A stretch of DNA of 42,868 nucleotides from an uncultured Anaerolineae bacterium (GCA_937927775.1 CALBEF010000052.1:1-42868), one strand, 5' to 3'. Numbered from the stretch's first letter, positions 15,098 to 25,354 are shown. Numbers and translations are program-made. Notes: generated from the sequence alone by a model not told the origin.

Positions 15098-17368
15098 ATG
15101 TCAGCACTCCCCCGGCAGCCGGCCTCGTCGACGTGGTCATTGGAACTGCGGCAGATCTTGCGCCAGCTTCAGGATGACGTTCTGTTGTGGACTGTGCTGG
15201 GCCTGTTTGCGTTCGGCGCGTGCATCGCTGCCCTGTCTGTGCGTTCGGCCAATTTGGATCGGGGGCTGATGTTGTTCATGGCGGCGATCGGCCTCGCCGC
15301 CATGGTGTGGGCGCTGCGCGAGCGCCACTATCGCGCCGCTGCCATTGTGCTGGTGGCCGGCGCCATGGCGCTCAACCTGGCAGCCGTTATCTGGCTGGAG
15401 ATGGTCTGGGCGCTGGCGCTGCTCGCGCTGCCGATCGGCCTGGCCACATTGATGCTCGGCGCGCAGGCCGGCCTGTCCTTCGCCGTTGTCTGCACGCTTG
15501 CGCTCGCAGCGTGGCCCGATTCGACGTTGCCGGCTTCGACCGAATTGCGCGCCGTGTCCGCCATCGGCATCTGGGCTGTCACCGGCATGTTGTGGCTGGT
15601 GCTGCGCCCGCTGCTGACCACGGTGCGCTGGGTGTGGGAGGGTTATGCGCGCGAACACGCTCTGCTCGAGCACATGCAGGACACACAGCTCCAGCTCGCG
15701 CAGACCCTTCAGGATCTCAAAAGCGCGAACCTCCAACTGACCCGGCTCAACCAGCTTGCGGATGGATTGCGCCGCGCCGCCGAGGAGGCGCTGCGGACCA
15801 AAGAGCAGTTCGTGGCCAACGTCAGCCACGAGTTGCGCACGCCGCTCAACATGATCATCGGCTTCAGCGAGATGATCCTCAACGCGCCGCGCGTCTATGG
15901 CAGCCCCATTCCCGGCGCATTGTTGTCCGATTTGTCCGTCATTCTGCGCAACAGCCGGCATTTGTCCGATCTCATCGACGACGTGCTCGACCTCAGCCAG
16001 ATCGAGGCCGGGCGCATGGCGCTGGTCAAAGAGCGCGTCGATCTGCGCGAGATCGTGGAGGCTGCCACCGTGGCCGTCCGCCCGCTGTTCGAGTCCAAAA
16101 AGCTGACGCTGCAAATCCACATCGAAGAAAACCTGCCGCCCGTAGCGTGCGACCGCACGCGCATCCGCGAAGTTTTGCTCAACCTGCTCAGCAATGCCGG
16201 CCGTTTCACCGAGCGGGGCGGCGCGACAGTCCGCGTTGCGCGCGAGAAGAACAATGGGGTTGCCGGCGACATCCTCATCAGCGTCTCGGACACCGGCCCC
16301 GGCATTGCCGACGAAGACCTGAACAAAGTCTTTCAGCCTTTTCAGCAGTTGGATGGATCCATTCGCCGCCGGTATGGCGGCAGCGGACTGGGGCTTGCCA
16401 TCAGCAAGAGCTTCGTCGAACTGCACGGCGGGCGCATGTGGTTCGAAAGCGCGCCCGGCCGTGGCACAACCTTCTTCTTCAGCCTGCCGGTCGATGCGCC
16501 GGCGCCGGTTGCAGATGACGCAACCCGCTGGCTGAATCCCGACTGGCCGAATCTGGCGCGCACACATGCGCCGCTTGCGCCGCCGGCTGTTGTCAAACCC
16601 CGGCTGGTGGTCATCGATCCGCCCGGCGCATTGCAGCGATTGCTGAGGCGCTATCTGGGCGATATGGATGTTGTTGTGGCGCAGGATCTGCCGGCGGCCA
16701 TCGATGAGCTGGCTCGCATCCCCGCGCAGATGCTGGTCATCAACAGCATGCAGGTGGATGAATGGTTGCTGCGGCTTGGCGCCGCCGAGTTGCCCTATGG
16801 CACGCCGGCCATGATCTGCTCCGTGGCCGGCCAGGCAAACTCGGCGGACGATCTGGGCGTGTCGGGCTATCTGGTGAAACCTGTCGCTCAGGCTGAATTA
16901 TTGAGCGCAGTGGAACAGGCCATCGGCAGCGCCGCCGCCAATGGCGCGCCGCCCGTGGCGCTGGTGGTGGATGATGAGCCGGATGCGCGCCGGCTGTTCT
17001 GGCGCATGTTGTCCGGCTCGCCGCGCGGCTACCGTGTGCTTACCGCCGGCGACGGCCAGCAGGCCATCGAGATCATGCGCGCGCAACGGCCCGACGTAGT
17101 GCTGCTCGATCTGGTCATGCCTGAGATGAGCGGGTTCCAGTTCCTGGCAGTGAAAAACGCCGACCCCGACTTGAAACCGATCCCTGTGCTGATGATCTCG
17201 GCGCGCGACCTGGCCGGGCAGCCCATCCTCGTTCATGGCCTCGGCGTCACATGTCCCGGCGGCCTGTCTCTCCAACAACTCCTGGCGTGCGTGGAAAGCC
17301 TCAGCCGGTTGTTGTCGCCTCTGACCGCGCCTGCCGATCGAGCGCCAAAAGCAGACGCTCACGGCTGA
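15098..17368 (+). CDS. Hybrid histidine kinase with degenerate and C-terminal receivers
   Basis: A 756-residue membrane sensor kinase. About five or six membrane segments (25-175) form the input domain, followed by a coiled coil (about 185-235). The HisKA box is FVANVSHELRTPLN (His near 243). HATPase motifs are LLNLLSNAGRF, DTGPGIADED and GGSGLGLAIS. A first receiver-like domain (about 500-610) lacks the phosphorylatable Asp (LVINSM). The second receiver has VDDEPD and the Asp in VVLLDLVMPEMSG (near 670) but lacks the usual conserved Lys, reading GVTCPGG. The start is ATG 15098 after GGAGAG; ATG 15083 lacks a ribosome site. Its last 68 bp overlap the convergent gene at 17301-18608, probably a signalling partner. 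Confidence 0.9.
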   Translation: MSALPRQPASSTWSLELRQILRQLQDDVLLWTVLGLFAFGACIAALSVRSANLDRGLMLFMAAIGLAAMVWALRERHYRAAAIVLVAGAMALNLAAVIWLEMVWALALLALPIGLATLMLGAQAGLSFAVVCTLALAAWPDSTLPASTELRAVSAIGIWAVTGMLWLVLRPLLTTVRWVWEGYAREHALLEHMQDTQLQLAQTLQDLKSANLQLTRLNQLADGLRRAAEEALRTKEQFVANVSHELRTPLNMIIGFSEMILNAPRVYGSPIPGALLSDLSVILRNSRHLSDLIDDVLDLSQIEAGRMALVKERVDLREIVEAATVAVRPLFESKKLTLQIHIEENLPPVACDRTRIREVLLNLLSNAGRFTERGGATVRVAREKNNGVAGDILISVSDTGPGIADEDLNKVFQPFQQLDGSIRRRYGGSGLGLAISKSFVELHGGRMWFESAPGRGTTFFFSLPVDAPAPVADDATRWLNPDWPNLARTHAPLAPPAVVKPRLVVIDPPGALQRLLRRYLGDMDVVVAQDLPAAIDELARIPAQMLVINSMQVDEWLLRLGAAELPYGTPAMICSVAGQANSADDLGVSGYLVKPVAQAELLSAVEQAIGSAAANGAPPVALVVDDEPDARRLFWRMLSGSPRGYRVLTAGDGQQAIEIMRAQRPDVVLLDLVMPEMSGFQFLAVKNADPDLKPIPVLMISARDLAGQPILVHGLGVTCPGGLSLQQLLACVESLSRLLSPLTAPADRAPKADAHG

Positions 17369-18608
17369 CAGGTTTGCGCACAAAGCCGGCTGCGCCCAGC
17401 GTCAGCGCCAGATCCTCCTGGGGCAGGATGGTGCAGATGAGCACCGGGATGTCGCGCGTGGCGGGGTTCTCGCGCAGCCGGCCCAGCAGTTCCCATCCGT
17501 CGATGCCGGGCAGCATCACGTCGAGCACAATGGCGTGCGGGCGAGTTTGCTCGGCCAGGGCCAGCGCCTGGGATGGGTCGCGCGCGCCGATCAATTGATA
17601 ACGGCTCTCTGCGAGATAGCGTTCGAACAGCCGCAGGGAATCCGCATTGTCGTCGATGGCAAGCACCGGCAGTTGCTCTGCCGCCGGCAAAAGCAGCCGC
17701 GCCGACCGCCCGGCCTCGTCCTGCGCGCCGTATTCCAGGTGTCCGCCTGCGATTGCGGCAAGTCGCTCGGCCACAGCCAGAATGTCATCATGCAGGCCGC
17801 CGGGCAAGGCGAGCGGCGCTATGCTCACCCAAATGCTCGACCGATTGCTTCCACAAGTGATGCGCACCTCGCCGCCGGCAGTCGAGCGCGTGGCGGCAAT
17901 CAGCAGATTCAGCAGCGCCTGGCGCGCCGACACGCCCACCCCCAGCGCGCGCGGCAGACCGGCGGGTATCTCGCACTGCGCCGTCACGCCGGCGCCATCC
18001 ATCATGGGTTTCACGGTTTGCAACGCCGAGCGCACGATCTCGTCCACAGCGAGCGGCTGGCTGGGAAAGGACTGTTCGGCCCATCTCAGTTCCTGGTCTA
18101 TGCCGGCGGCCTGCTGCGCCGTCTCCTCTGCGTCGTCTTCGTCGCGCGCATCTGCTGCGCTGTCATCCTGCGCTGTGTGGCCGAAGTCGCCGGCGATGGT
18201 CAGATGGTAGCGCTCGATCAGGCGGTCGGCCAGGGTTTGGAGCGCCAGTTGCTCCTGCCGGCGCAGTTGGCGCACGCTCAACCCCAGGTTCGTGGCTACG
18301 CTGGCCTGATCGAACTGCTCGACGTAGCGATGGCATAGCGCGCGATAGGTGCGCCAGGCGTCGGATTGGGCCGACACTCCGGGGCCGGGCTTCAACCCGT
18401 CAATCGCGTCTTCGAGGATCTGGCGCAGGGCAGTGACGCCGCCTGGTCCTGTCAGTCCGAACAGCGGCAGCAATGCGCTCTTGCGCAACTCGATGGCGTC
18501 GTACAAGTTGCGCAGTGCGCGGCGCAAGGCCGCCACGAAGGCGCGCCGGGCTGCATCTTGTATGGGGGTGCTGGTCGGGTCGAGCTTCATGCGCCAACGT
18601 GCGGCCAT
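17301..18608 (-). CDS. HTH/ATPase-like/receiver signalling protein
   Basis: A 435-residue protein. The N-terminal half has an HTH-like segment, ATNLGLSVRQLRRQEQLAL (about 103-121), followed by an acidic linker (about 145-165). A degenerate HATPase-like region (about 185-310) without clear N and G boxes comes next. The C-terminal receiver (about 315-430) has IDDNAD, Asp in HAIVLDVMLPGIDG and Lys in FVRKP, so it looks able to be phosphorylated. It converges on the hybrid kinase gene and overlaps it by 68 bp. A TATAAT (18632-18627) precedes the ATG by 18 nt. The probable role is a partner of that kinase with some regulatory output; DNA binding is not proven. Confidence 0.8.
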   Translation of the reverse strand: MAARWRMKLDPTSTPIQDAARRAFVAALRRALRNLYDAIELRKSALLPLFGLTGPGGVTALRQILEDAIDGLKPGPGVSAQSDAWRTYRALCHRYVEQFDQASVATNLGLSVRQLRRQEQLALQTLADRLIERYHLTIAGDFGHTAQDDSAADARDEDDAEETAQQAAGIDQELRWAEQSFPSQPLAVDEIVRSALQTVKPMMDGAGVTAQCEIPAGLPRALGVGVSARQALLNLLIAATRSTAGGEVRITCGSNRSSIWVSIAPLALPGGLHDDILAVAERLAAIAGGHLEYGAQDEAGRSARLLLPAAEQLPVLAIDDNADSLRLFERYLAESRYQLIGARDPSQALALAEQTRPHAIVLDVMLPGIDGWELLGRLRENPATRDIPVLICTILPQEDLALTLGAAGFVRKPVSRERLLLALDRQARSEATTTG

Positions 18609-18626
18609 GGCCGGCCGCGAGAGGGA

Positions 18627-18632
18627 TTATAG
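18627..18632 (-). promoter_or_regulatory. Candidate -10 box for the receiver protein
   Basis: TATAAT on the minus strand, 18 nt before ATG 18608. It is back-to-back with the TATCAT box serving the phosphatase gene on the other strand. Confidence 0.5.
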
Positions 18633-18659
18633 GCTGAGCGATCCGCCGGCTATCGGCTG

Positions 18660-18665
18660 TATCAT
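18660..18665 (+). promoter_or_regulatory. Candidate -10 box for the small phosphatase
   Basis: TATCAT lies 8 nt before ATG 18674 and there is no Shine-Dalgarno, so leaderless transcription is likely. Confidence 0.5.
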
Positions 18666-18673
18666 CCCAGCCC

Positions 18674-19150
18674 ATGAGCGCCCTGGACATCTACAACTAC
18701 CTCGACGTGAACGACCGATTGGCGACCAGCGGTCAGCCTGCGGCGGACCAGTTGCGCGCCGCAGCCGCAGCCGGCTTCGACACCATCGTCAATCTGGCAA
18801 CCGCCCGTTCAACCAATGCGCTGCCAGAAGAAGGCGATCTGGTTCGGTCGCTCGGCATGGCCTACATCCATATCCCTGTCGAGTGGGACAACCCGACGGA
18901 TGAGGATTTTGCCGTGTTCGAGCAGGTCATGCGGCAACAGTCAACGGCCAGGGTGTTGCTGCACTGCGCCGCCAACTTTCGCGCCACAGCGTTCTATGCC
19001 CTGTATGCCCAGAAGCATTTGGGCTGGTCGGAAGCGCAGGCCGAGGCGTTTCGCGCCAGAATCTGGGCCGGCAGCCACTATCCGATCTGGGAAGCATTCA
19101 TGCGGCGCATCAGGGCGCGCATTGCCGGCGAGACGGTTGAGGGCGCTTGA
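18674..19150 (+). CDS. Protein tyrosine phosphatase-like protein
   Basis: A 158-residue cytoplasmic protein with the fold pattern of small dual-specificity phosphatases: an early TSGQP motif, a general-acid region around EWDNPTDED, and the phosphate loop VLLHCAANFRATAF. Between the catalytic Cys (near 98) and the Arg there are four residues (AANF), not the canonical five, so the loop is C-x4-R. I recall a similar HCAAN-x-R loop in a bacterial group of this superfamily, so this may be a family trait rather than a defect. The substrate is unknown. It faces the acyl carrier protein gene, with 7 bp between stops. Confidence 0.75.
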   Translation: MSALDIYNYLDVNDRLATSGQPAADQLRAAAAAGFDTIVNLATARSTNALPEEGDLVRSLGMAYIHIPVEWDNPTDEDFAVFEQVMRQQSTARVLLHCAANFRATAFYALYAQKHLGWSEAQAEAFRARIWAGSHYPIWEAFMRRIRARIAGETVEGA

Positions 19151-19157
19151 AAGCCGG

Positions 19158-19406
19158 CTACGCGCGCCGCGCCTCGATCAGCGCCGTCAGTTGCGCCAGC
19201 GTGTCGAACGTGTCCTTGTTCAGCTCGGTGTCTTCGATGCGCACGCCGAACTGATCCTCGACATACAGGCCGAGGTCAACCAGGTGAAATGAGTCGATCA
19301 TGCCGCTGGAAATGAGCGGCTCGTCTTCGCGGATGGCGCGTTTGGGCTGGTTCAGGATGGTCGCGGCGATATAGCGCGCCAGGGTCTCGGTGATTTCATT
19401 TGCCAT
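19158..19406 (-). CDS. Stand-alone acyl carrier protein
   Basis: An 82-residue acidic four-helix carrier protein. The phosphopantetheine site is GMIDSFHLVDL (Ser near 37), where fatty-acid ACPs usually have DSL. The following helix, FGVRIEDTELNKDTFDTL, is typical of ACPs from secondary or specialised pathways. No acyltransferase, ligase or synthase gene is adjacent, so its partner is elsewhere. The start is ATG 19406 (MANEITETL), 10 nt after a TACAAT box; an upstream in-frame start would add 14 unrelated residues. It lies downstream of the bd-like operon but behind that operon's terminator. Confidence 0.82.
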   Translation of the reverse strand: MANEITETLARYIAATILNQPKRAIREDEPLISSGMIDSFHLVDLGLYVEDQFGVRIEDTELNKDTFDTLAQLTALIEARRA

Positions 19407-19416
19407 GCAGCCACGT

Positions 19417-19422
19417 ATTGTA
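19417..19422 (-). promoter_or_regulatory. Candidate -10 box for the ACP gene
   Basis: TACAAT on the minus strand, 10 nt before ATG 19406, with no Shine-Dalgarno between. Confidence 0.35.
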
Positions 19423-19446
19423 TCGAATGCGTCGCAGCCCTTGCCC

Positions 19447-19487
19447 AAACAAAAACCCTCCCGCAGGTTTCAAACCCGCGGGAGGGT
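19447..19487 (-). terminator. Intrinsic terminator of the bd-like operon
   Basis: On the minus strand ACCCTCCCGC (19487-19478) pairs with GCGGGAGGGT (19464-19455) and is followed by TTTTTGTTT. It ends the two-gene bd-like operon and isolates the ACP gene downstream. Confidence 0.9.
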
Positions 19488-19502
19488 CAGCTTCCCGGCC
19501 CG

Positions 19503-20711
19503 TTAGTTCAAGACGATCAGCGTGTACAAACCGACCAGCAGGAAGAAGCCAAACCAGGCGCCCAACATGCCGACGGCGACTTTGCCCAGCCGTTCGACGC
19601 GCGGCGAAATATGCCCCTCGCGCGTGGCGTAAGCCTGATAGATCACCAGCGCCAGATACGTGATGATAGCCAGGCCAACGACCGTGGTCACGGCGAACAC
19701 AATCACAGAGCCCCAGTCGATGGTGTAGGGATAGTTGGCGACGCTGTAGCCGAAGCGCGCCAGTGAGGCGACGCGAATCACCTCGCGCACGATCGCCACG
19801 ACCAGCAGGCCGGCCAGCCAGATCAACACGGCCTGCGGGCCGTGCTGTTTGCCCTTCAGCCACAGGAAATAGCCGCTCAGGCCCGCGCCCAGCGCCACCA
19901 GCGGCAGCGCCACCAGGGTAACGCCGAACTCCGGCCCTTCCGTCAACGCCCAGCCCAGGCCGGCCAGGGCATACAACGGGCTGACGATCACGCCGAGCCG
20001 CCGGCCTAGTTCGGCCACCCAGTCAAGAAAGGCCGGCTCATCGCCGCGCCGGCGCAAATACCAGGCGCTGAATTGCAACACCACAGCCAGGCTGAGGCCG
20101 GCTTGCAACGGCAGCAGGAACAGCAGTCGTGGGATGTTGTAAGCGTGGAAGGTCACGCCGCGCGTGTCGATGACGCCATCCGGCATATACCACGTCATCC
20201 AGCCCTCCGGGCGGATGGACACGCCGTGCAGCACATGCATGATCCAGCCTGCGAAGAACAGCAGCACAAACGAGATCACAGCGGTGAAGAGCAGTCGGCG
20301 GTCCTGGCTGCCTTTCAGATAGAAGAAGTAGGCGAGGCTGTAGCCGCCCATCACCACGAAGATGAAGCTGACCGACCAGAAGCCGGTGAGCGCGTTGGCC
20401 GTGTACCACAGCGGATCGTAGATTGTCTGCACAAACAGCAGCGGCGCGATGCCGGTGACGATGCCCAGCCCCAGCGCGTTCGGCGTCAGGCGGGCCGAAA
20501 GCCGGCCCAGTTGCCGAGCGCGCTCATCGCGCTGTTGCCAGAATGCGTAAATCGAAAACAGGCTTGCGCCCAGCGCCAGGGTCACGAAGAAGATGTGCAA
20601 CACCCAGGTTGCCACCAGCAGCGCCTGCAAAGCCGGGGGGAAGAATGGCGCGCCCAGCGGGTCGCGCATCATCTTCAACATGTCGCCAATGGTCAGACCT
20701 TGCTCAGTCAT
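19503..20711 (-). CDS. CydA-like membrane subunit of a bd-type oxidoreductase
   Basis: A 402-residue protein that is almost wholly membrane-embedded, with about nine or ten helices. The first membrane helix carries a His in ATWVLHIFFVTLALG (near 39), where CydA ligands sit, and the third has GLGIVTGIAPLLFVQ. Further His residues occur in AGWIMHVLHGVS and VTFHAYNIPR. I read it as a distant relative of cytochrome bd subunit I, paired with the second CydA-like subunit at 20763-22172; no CydB is seen. It likely binds haem and takes part in electron transfer, but donor, acceptor and function are unproven. It is the second gene of the operon, 51 bp after the first. Confidence 0.7.
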   Translation of the reverse strand: MTEQGLTIGDMLKMMRDPLGAPFFPPALQALLVATWVLHIFFVTLALGASLFSIYAFWQQRDERARQLGRLSARLTPNALGLGIVTGIAPLLFVQTIYDPLWYTANALTGFWSVSFIFVVMGGYSLAYFFYLKGSQDRRLLFTAVISFVLLFFAGWIMHVLHGVSIRPEGWMTWYMPDGVIDTRGVTFHAYNIPRLLFLLPLQAGLSLAVVLQFSAWYLRRRGDEPAFLDWVAELGRRLGVIVSPLYALAGLGWALTEGPEFGVTLVALPLVALGAGLSGYFLWLKGKQHGPQAVLIWLAGLLVVAIVREVIRVASLARFGYSVANYPYTIDWGSVIVFAVTTVVGLAIITYLALVIYQAYATREGHISPRVERLGKVAVGMLGAWFGFFLLVGLYTLIVLN

Positions 20712-20762
20712 GATTCCACTCCATCACTCAACACAATCGCCTGAAGCCCGGGAACGTCGTGT

Positions 20763-22172
20763 TTATTTGCCGGCTTGCGCAGCAGTCTGGGGCGCGGAGA
20801 GCTGCGTGAACTCGGCCAGGTATTTCGCCAGCGCGCGGCGCTCTTCCAGCGTGCCGACGAAGGGGTGCATATACGGGAACCCCTGGATGCCGCCCAGATA
20901 GGCGTCGATCTCATCGACGGTGGACAGGTTGCGCATCTGCAATAGCTTGGCCTGCGAGCGCAGATCGAGCGCGACGCCGGCGACACTCAGTTCGGTCTGC
21001 GGGCTGATGCTGTGGCACGAGCCGCATTGTTGAATTGCAATCACACGCCCGACAGCCACTTCCGGATCGGACGAGCCGAACGTCATGCGCGGATTGACGG
21101 CGATCTGACTCGCAGCCGGCACGAAGGGCAAGCTGCCCAACATGCCGGTTTCGTTCAGGCGCTGTTCCTCGCTGCTCACATTGCGCGCCGGCAGATCGTT
21201 GAACACGAGCTGGTTGGAGGAGATATAGCCGGCAATCACATCCGGTTTGCGCAGCACCTCGCGCGTGCGCTCTGCGCCAAAGATCGCGCCATACATCACT
21301 ACCATCGCCCCAAGGGCGAAGACGCGGCGCTGGCGGTCGGGCGCGAGGAAAGCGAACAACAACCCGGCTGCCGTGGCGATCAGGCCAAAGTAAATGATGG
21401 GGAAAGTCGGTTGCGGGATGGCGCGCGAAGGCAGAATGGCCCAGGCGTGCTGCGGCAGGGCCGGCTGATAAATCAGCAGCCACGTCAACACGCCGCCGAT
21501 CAGGCCCAGTATCCCGATGCCCGCCCCATAGCGGATGATCTTCGCCCGCTCAAAGAAGCCTTTCGGCAGGCCGGCAGCCACAAACAAAGCCCAGGCCGCC
21601 GTGATGACGAACATGAAGAAGAAGCGCAGACCGATCTGCGGCCAAAAAGTGGGGTTGAAGAAACCATTTAGCGAATTGCCGGTTTGCAACCACAGGCCGG
21701 GCGTCAGCTTAAACGACAGGATGCCAACAATGATCGAGAGCGTGCCGGTGCTGCCCAGCGCCAGAATCCAGGCCAGACGCAGATGGGTCTGCTTGCTCAC
21801 TCGGCCAAAGGTGTAGTAGTAGGCGATGATGCCGATCACGTCGATCAGGAACATGTACCACTCGGCACCCCAGAAGAAAACGAAGTTATGGATGAGTGTT
21901 GAGATGCCGCGCGGGTTGGCCGCTGTAGTCGTCTGCCAGATGCCCACGCCGGCCAGCGCCCCGAACACATACGCAAACACCAGCAGGCCCAGCGCGCTGC
22001 GTTTCAGGTATTGATACAGTTCCTCTCGGTTCTCCATCACGGCGCGCCGTTCGATGTACAGGTTAAACCACGCGGCGGCCACCGTCAGATGGGACACGAG
22101 CACATGGAACGCAGAAGTGATGGCGACATACAACGTGGAGTGAATCAGAACCCCTTCCCAAAACGGATACAT
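20763..22172 (-). CDS. bd-like membrane subunit fused to a C-terminal cytochrome c
   Basis: A 469-residue protein. About nine membrane helices (10-330) carry CydA-like features: His in TSAFHVLVSHL (helix 1), LAGVGIWQTTT, and FFWGAEWYMFLIDVIG with Glu and the following FGR...H pattern. The soluble C-terminus has one haem-c site, CGSCH (383-387), and a candidate axial Met in FPYMHPF (near 435). A fused cytochrome c implies electrons arrive from a c-type or other one-electron carrier rather than directly from quinol. Relatives I recall are the OR-N/OR-C branches of the bd superfamily. AAGGAG precedes ATG 22172. Function is inferred. Confidence 0.75.
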   Translation of the reverse strand: MYPFWEGVLIHSTLYVAITSAFHVLVSHLTVAAAWFNLYIERRAVMENREELYQYLKRSALGLLVFAYVFGALAGVGIWQTTTAANPRGISTLIHNFVFFWGAEWYMFLIDVIGIIAYYYTFGRVSKQTHLRLAWILALGSTGTLSIIVGILSFKLTPGLWLQTGNSLNGFFNPTFWPQIGLRFFFMFVITAAWALFVAAGLPKGFFERAKIIRYGAGIGILGLIGGVLTWLLIYQPALPQHAWAILPSRAIPQPTFPIIYFGLIATAAGLLFAFLAPDRQRRVFALGAMVVMYGAIFGAERTREVLRKPDVIAGYISSNQLVFNDLPARNVSSEEQRLNETGMLGSLPFVPAASQIAVNPRMTFGSSDPEVAVGRVIAIQQCGSCHSISPQTELSVAGVALDLRSQAKLLQMRNLSTVDEIDAYLGGIQGFPYMHPFVGTLEERRALAKYLAEFTQLSAPQTAAQAGK

Positions 22173-22694
22173 CGTGCAACTCCTTTACTTCGCGCCGGCG
22201 CGGGCCGCGCTCCCCGTGGCGCCGTGGCATTTGGACTCCCCCTCACAGGTGTGAATCCGTTATAGTTACGCCCTGACCGCCTCAAACAACGACCTGCCTG
22301 CGCTTTCGACTTGCTTTTCAAACTTCACACAACAAGCGCCGCTGATTAGAACCAGCCTCGCGTGGTTTTGCCAGTGAGGATTGTCACGATTGGTTTACCG
22401 ACGAACATCACTCGGTGCAAGGACTCGGATCGGTTATATGCTTGAGCGAGATTGCTGTAATGATGATTCAGAGACGCAGCGCCCTTCGTAGCGCCGGCCA
22501 TGCGCAATCTGTCCATTCCCGCCGCCGACCGTGATCCCGCCGGATGCGTAGCCACTTGTCGGCTGCTCCCTCTAACACAACGCTAACGTCGCGCCATCAT
22601 TGCTTTAGCCCCGCCGGCCTATGGTTCTCGCTAAACCACAAATTCATTCGATCAGGATAACCGGCCCTGCAGGCCGGGGCAAGGAGCGTGACAA
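22173..22694. other. 522 bp intergenic region between the bd-like operon and dnaK
   Basis: This region carries the divergent upstream sequences of the bd-like operon and dnaK. I see no credible gene; a 69-codon minus-strand ORF at 22346-22555 has no recognisable features. Base composition is less GC-rich than the flanks. A perfect hairpin CCGGCC-CTGCA-GGCCGG (22661-22677) sits just before the dnaK ribosome site. No CIRCE element (TTAGCACTC-N9-GAGTGCTAA) is present. Confidence 0.6.
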
Positions 22695-24587
<1,893 letters not shown>

Positions 24588-24595
24588 TCGCAGGC

Positions 24596-24624
24596 CCTCC
24601 CGCTGGCTCACAGCCGGCGGGAGG
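24596..24624. terminator. Hairpin between convergent dnaK and kynB-like genes
   Basis: CCTCCCGC (24596-24603) pairs with GCGGGAGG (24617-24624), with an inner GGCT/AGCC stem. No T run follows on either strand, so it is a terminator-like hairpin rather than a classical terminator. Confidence 0.6.
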
Positions 24625-24628
24625 ATGC

Positions 24629-25255
24629 TCATTTGTGTTCTTGAATCAGAATGACGCGCGCCGGCCCGGCGTCCCCATCGACGATCCTGAGCGGCAGCGC
24701 GATGAGCTGGTAGTCCCCTTCCGGCACGTCGCGCAGGCACAGATTCTCCACCAGCGTGATGCTGTGGCGCAGGAACATCTTGTGCGCCGGCAGATCGGCG
24801 CTGGTCGCTTCGTCCACAGAGGGCGCGTCGGTGCCCAGCAGGCGCACCCCGCGCCGGCCCAGGTAATCGGCGGCGTCGCGCGTGAACCAGGCGAAGTCTG
24901 GATCGAACACATCGTGCGGTGTGTCGCTGGCCGGCGTGCGAATCAGCAGACGGGTCACGCCCTCCAGCGGCCATGCCTGCGCCAGCGATAGCGGGATGGG
25001 GCCGGTAAGCGACGCATGCACGACGCGCGCCGGCCCAACCAGCGCGTCCAGGGGCGTGGCGTCGATACCCGGCGCGCCGAGCGCGTAATGGCGCGGCGCG
25101 TCGATGTGCGTGCCGGCGTGCAGGCTCATCGTCAGCGCGCTGACATTGCACGAGTCGCCGCGCGCCAGCGACAGGGTTTCGATCAGCGAGATGGGCGTAT
25201 CGCCGGGAAAGACGGCCGCGCCGCGAAACAAAGGGCGCGTAATGTCGTAGATCAT
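24629..25255 (-). CDS. Cyclase-family metal hydrolase, KynB-like
   Basis: A 208-residue protein of the cyclase family, which includes bacterial N-formylkynurenine formamidase (KynB). The metal-binding signature is LHAGTHIDAPRHY (about 46-58). The start, YDITRPL...FPGDTP, and the end, GDYQLIALPLRIVDGDAGPARVIL in outline, align with KynB. No other tryptophan-degradation gene is nearby, so it may act on another formamide or ester. The start is ATG 25255 with AAAAGG upstream; an in-frame TTG 12 bases earlier is less likely. It converges with dnaK. Confidence 0.8.
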   Translation of the reverse strand: MIYDITRPLFRGAAVFPGDTPISLIETLSLARGDSCNVSALTMSLHAGTHIDAPRHYALGAPGIDATPLDALVGPARVVHASLTGPIPLSLAQAWPLEGVTRLLIRTPASDTPHDVFDPDFAWFTRDAADYLGRRGVRLLGTDAPSVDEATSADLPAHKMFLRHSITLVENLCLRDVPEGDYQLIALPLRIVDGDAGPARVILIQEHK

Positions 25256-25341
25256 GACCTTTTCCAAAAGTCGCCGGTTGTCCTTGTGTGTTCAGGCGCC
25301 CTGCGCGCTGGTCGCTCTGGCAGAGTCAAAGCGCAGGCCTG

Positions 25342-25347
25342 TATGAT
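25342..25347 (+). promoter_or_regulatory. Candidate -10 box for the PPOX gene
   Basis: TATGAT lies 7 nt before the ATG of a short upstream ORF at 25355 and about 44 nt before the PPOX start. Confidence 0.45.
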
Positions 25348-25354
25348 AGGTCAA

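Noticed and set aside
22346..22555. 69-codon minus-strand ORF in the dnaK/bd spacer
   Set aside because: No ribosome site, no -10 box at leaderless spacing and no recognisable features. It is probably chance.
22173..22694. CIRCE or other heat-shock operator before dnaK
   Set aside because: No TTAGCACTC-N9-GAGTGCTAA or close variant is visible. Only a GC hairpin stands before the ribosome site.
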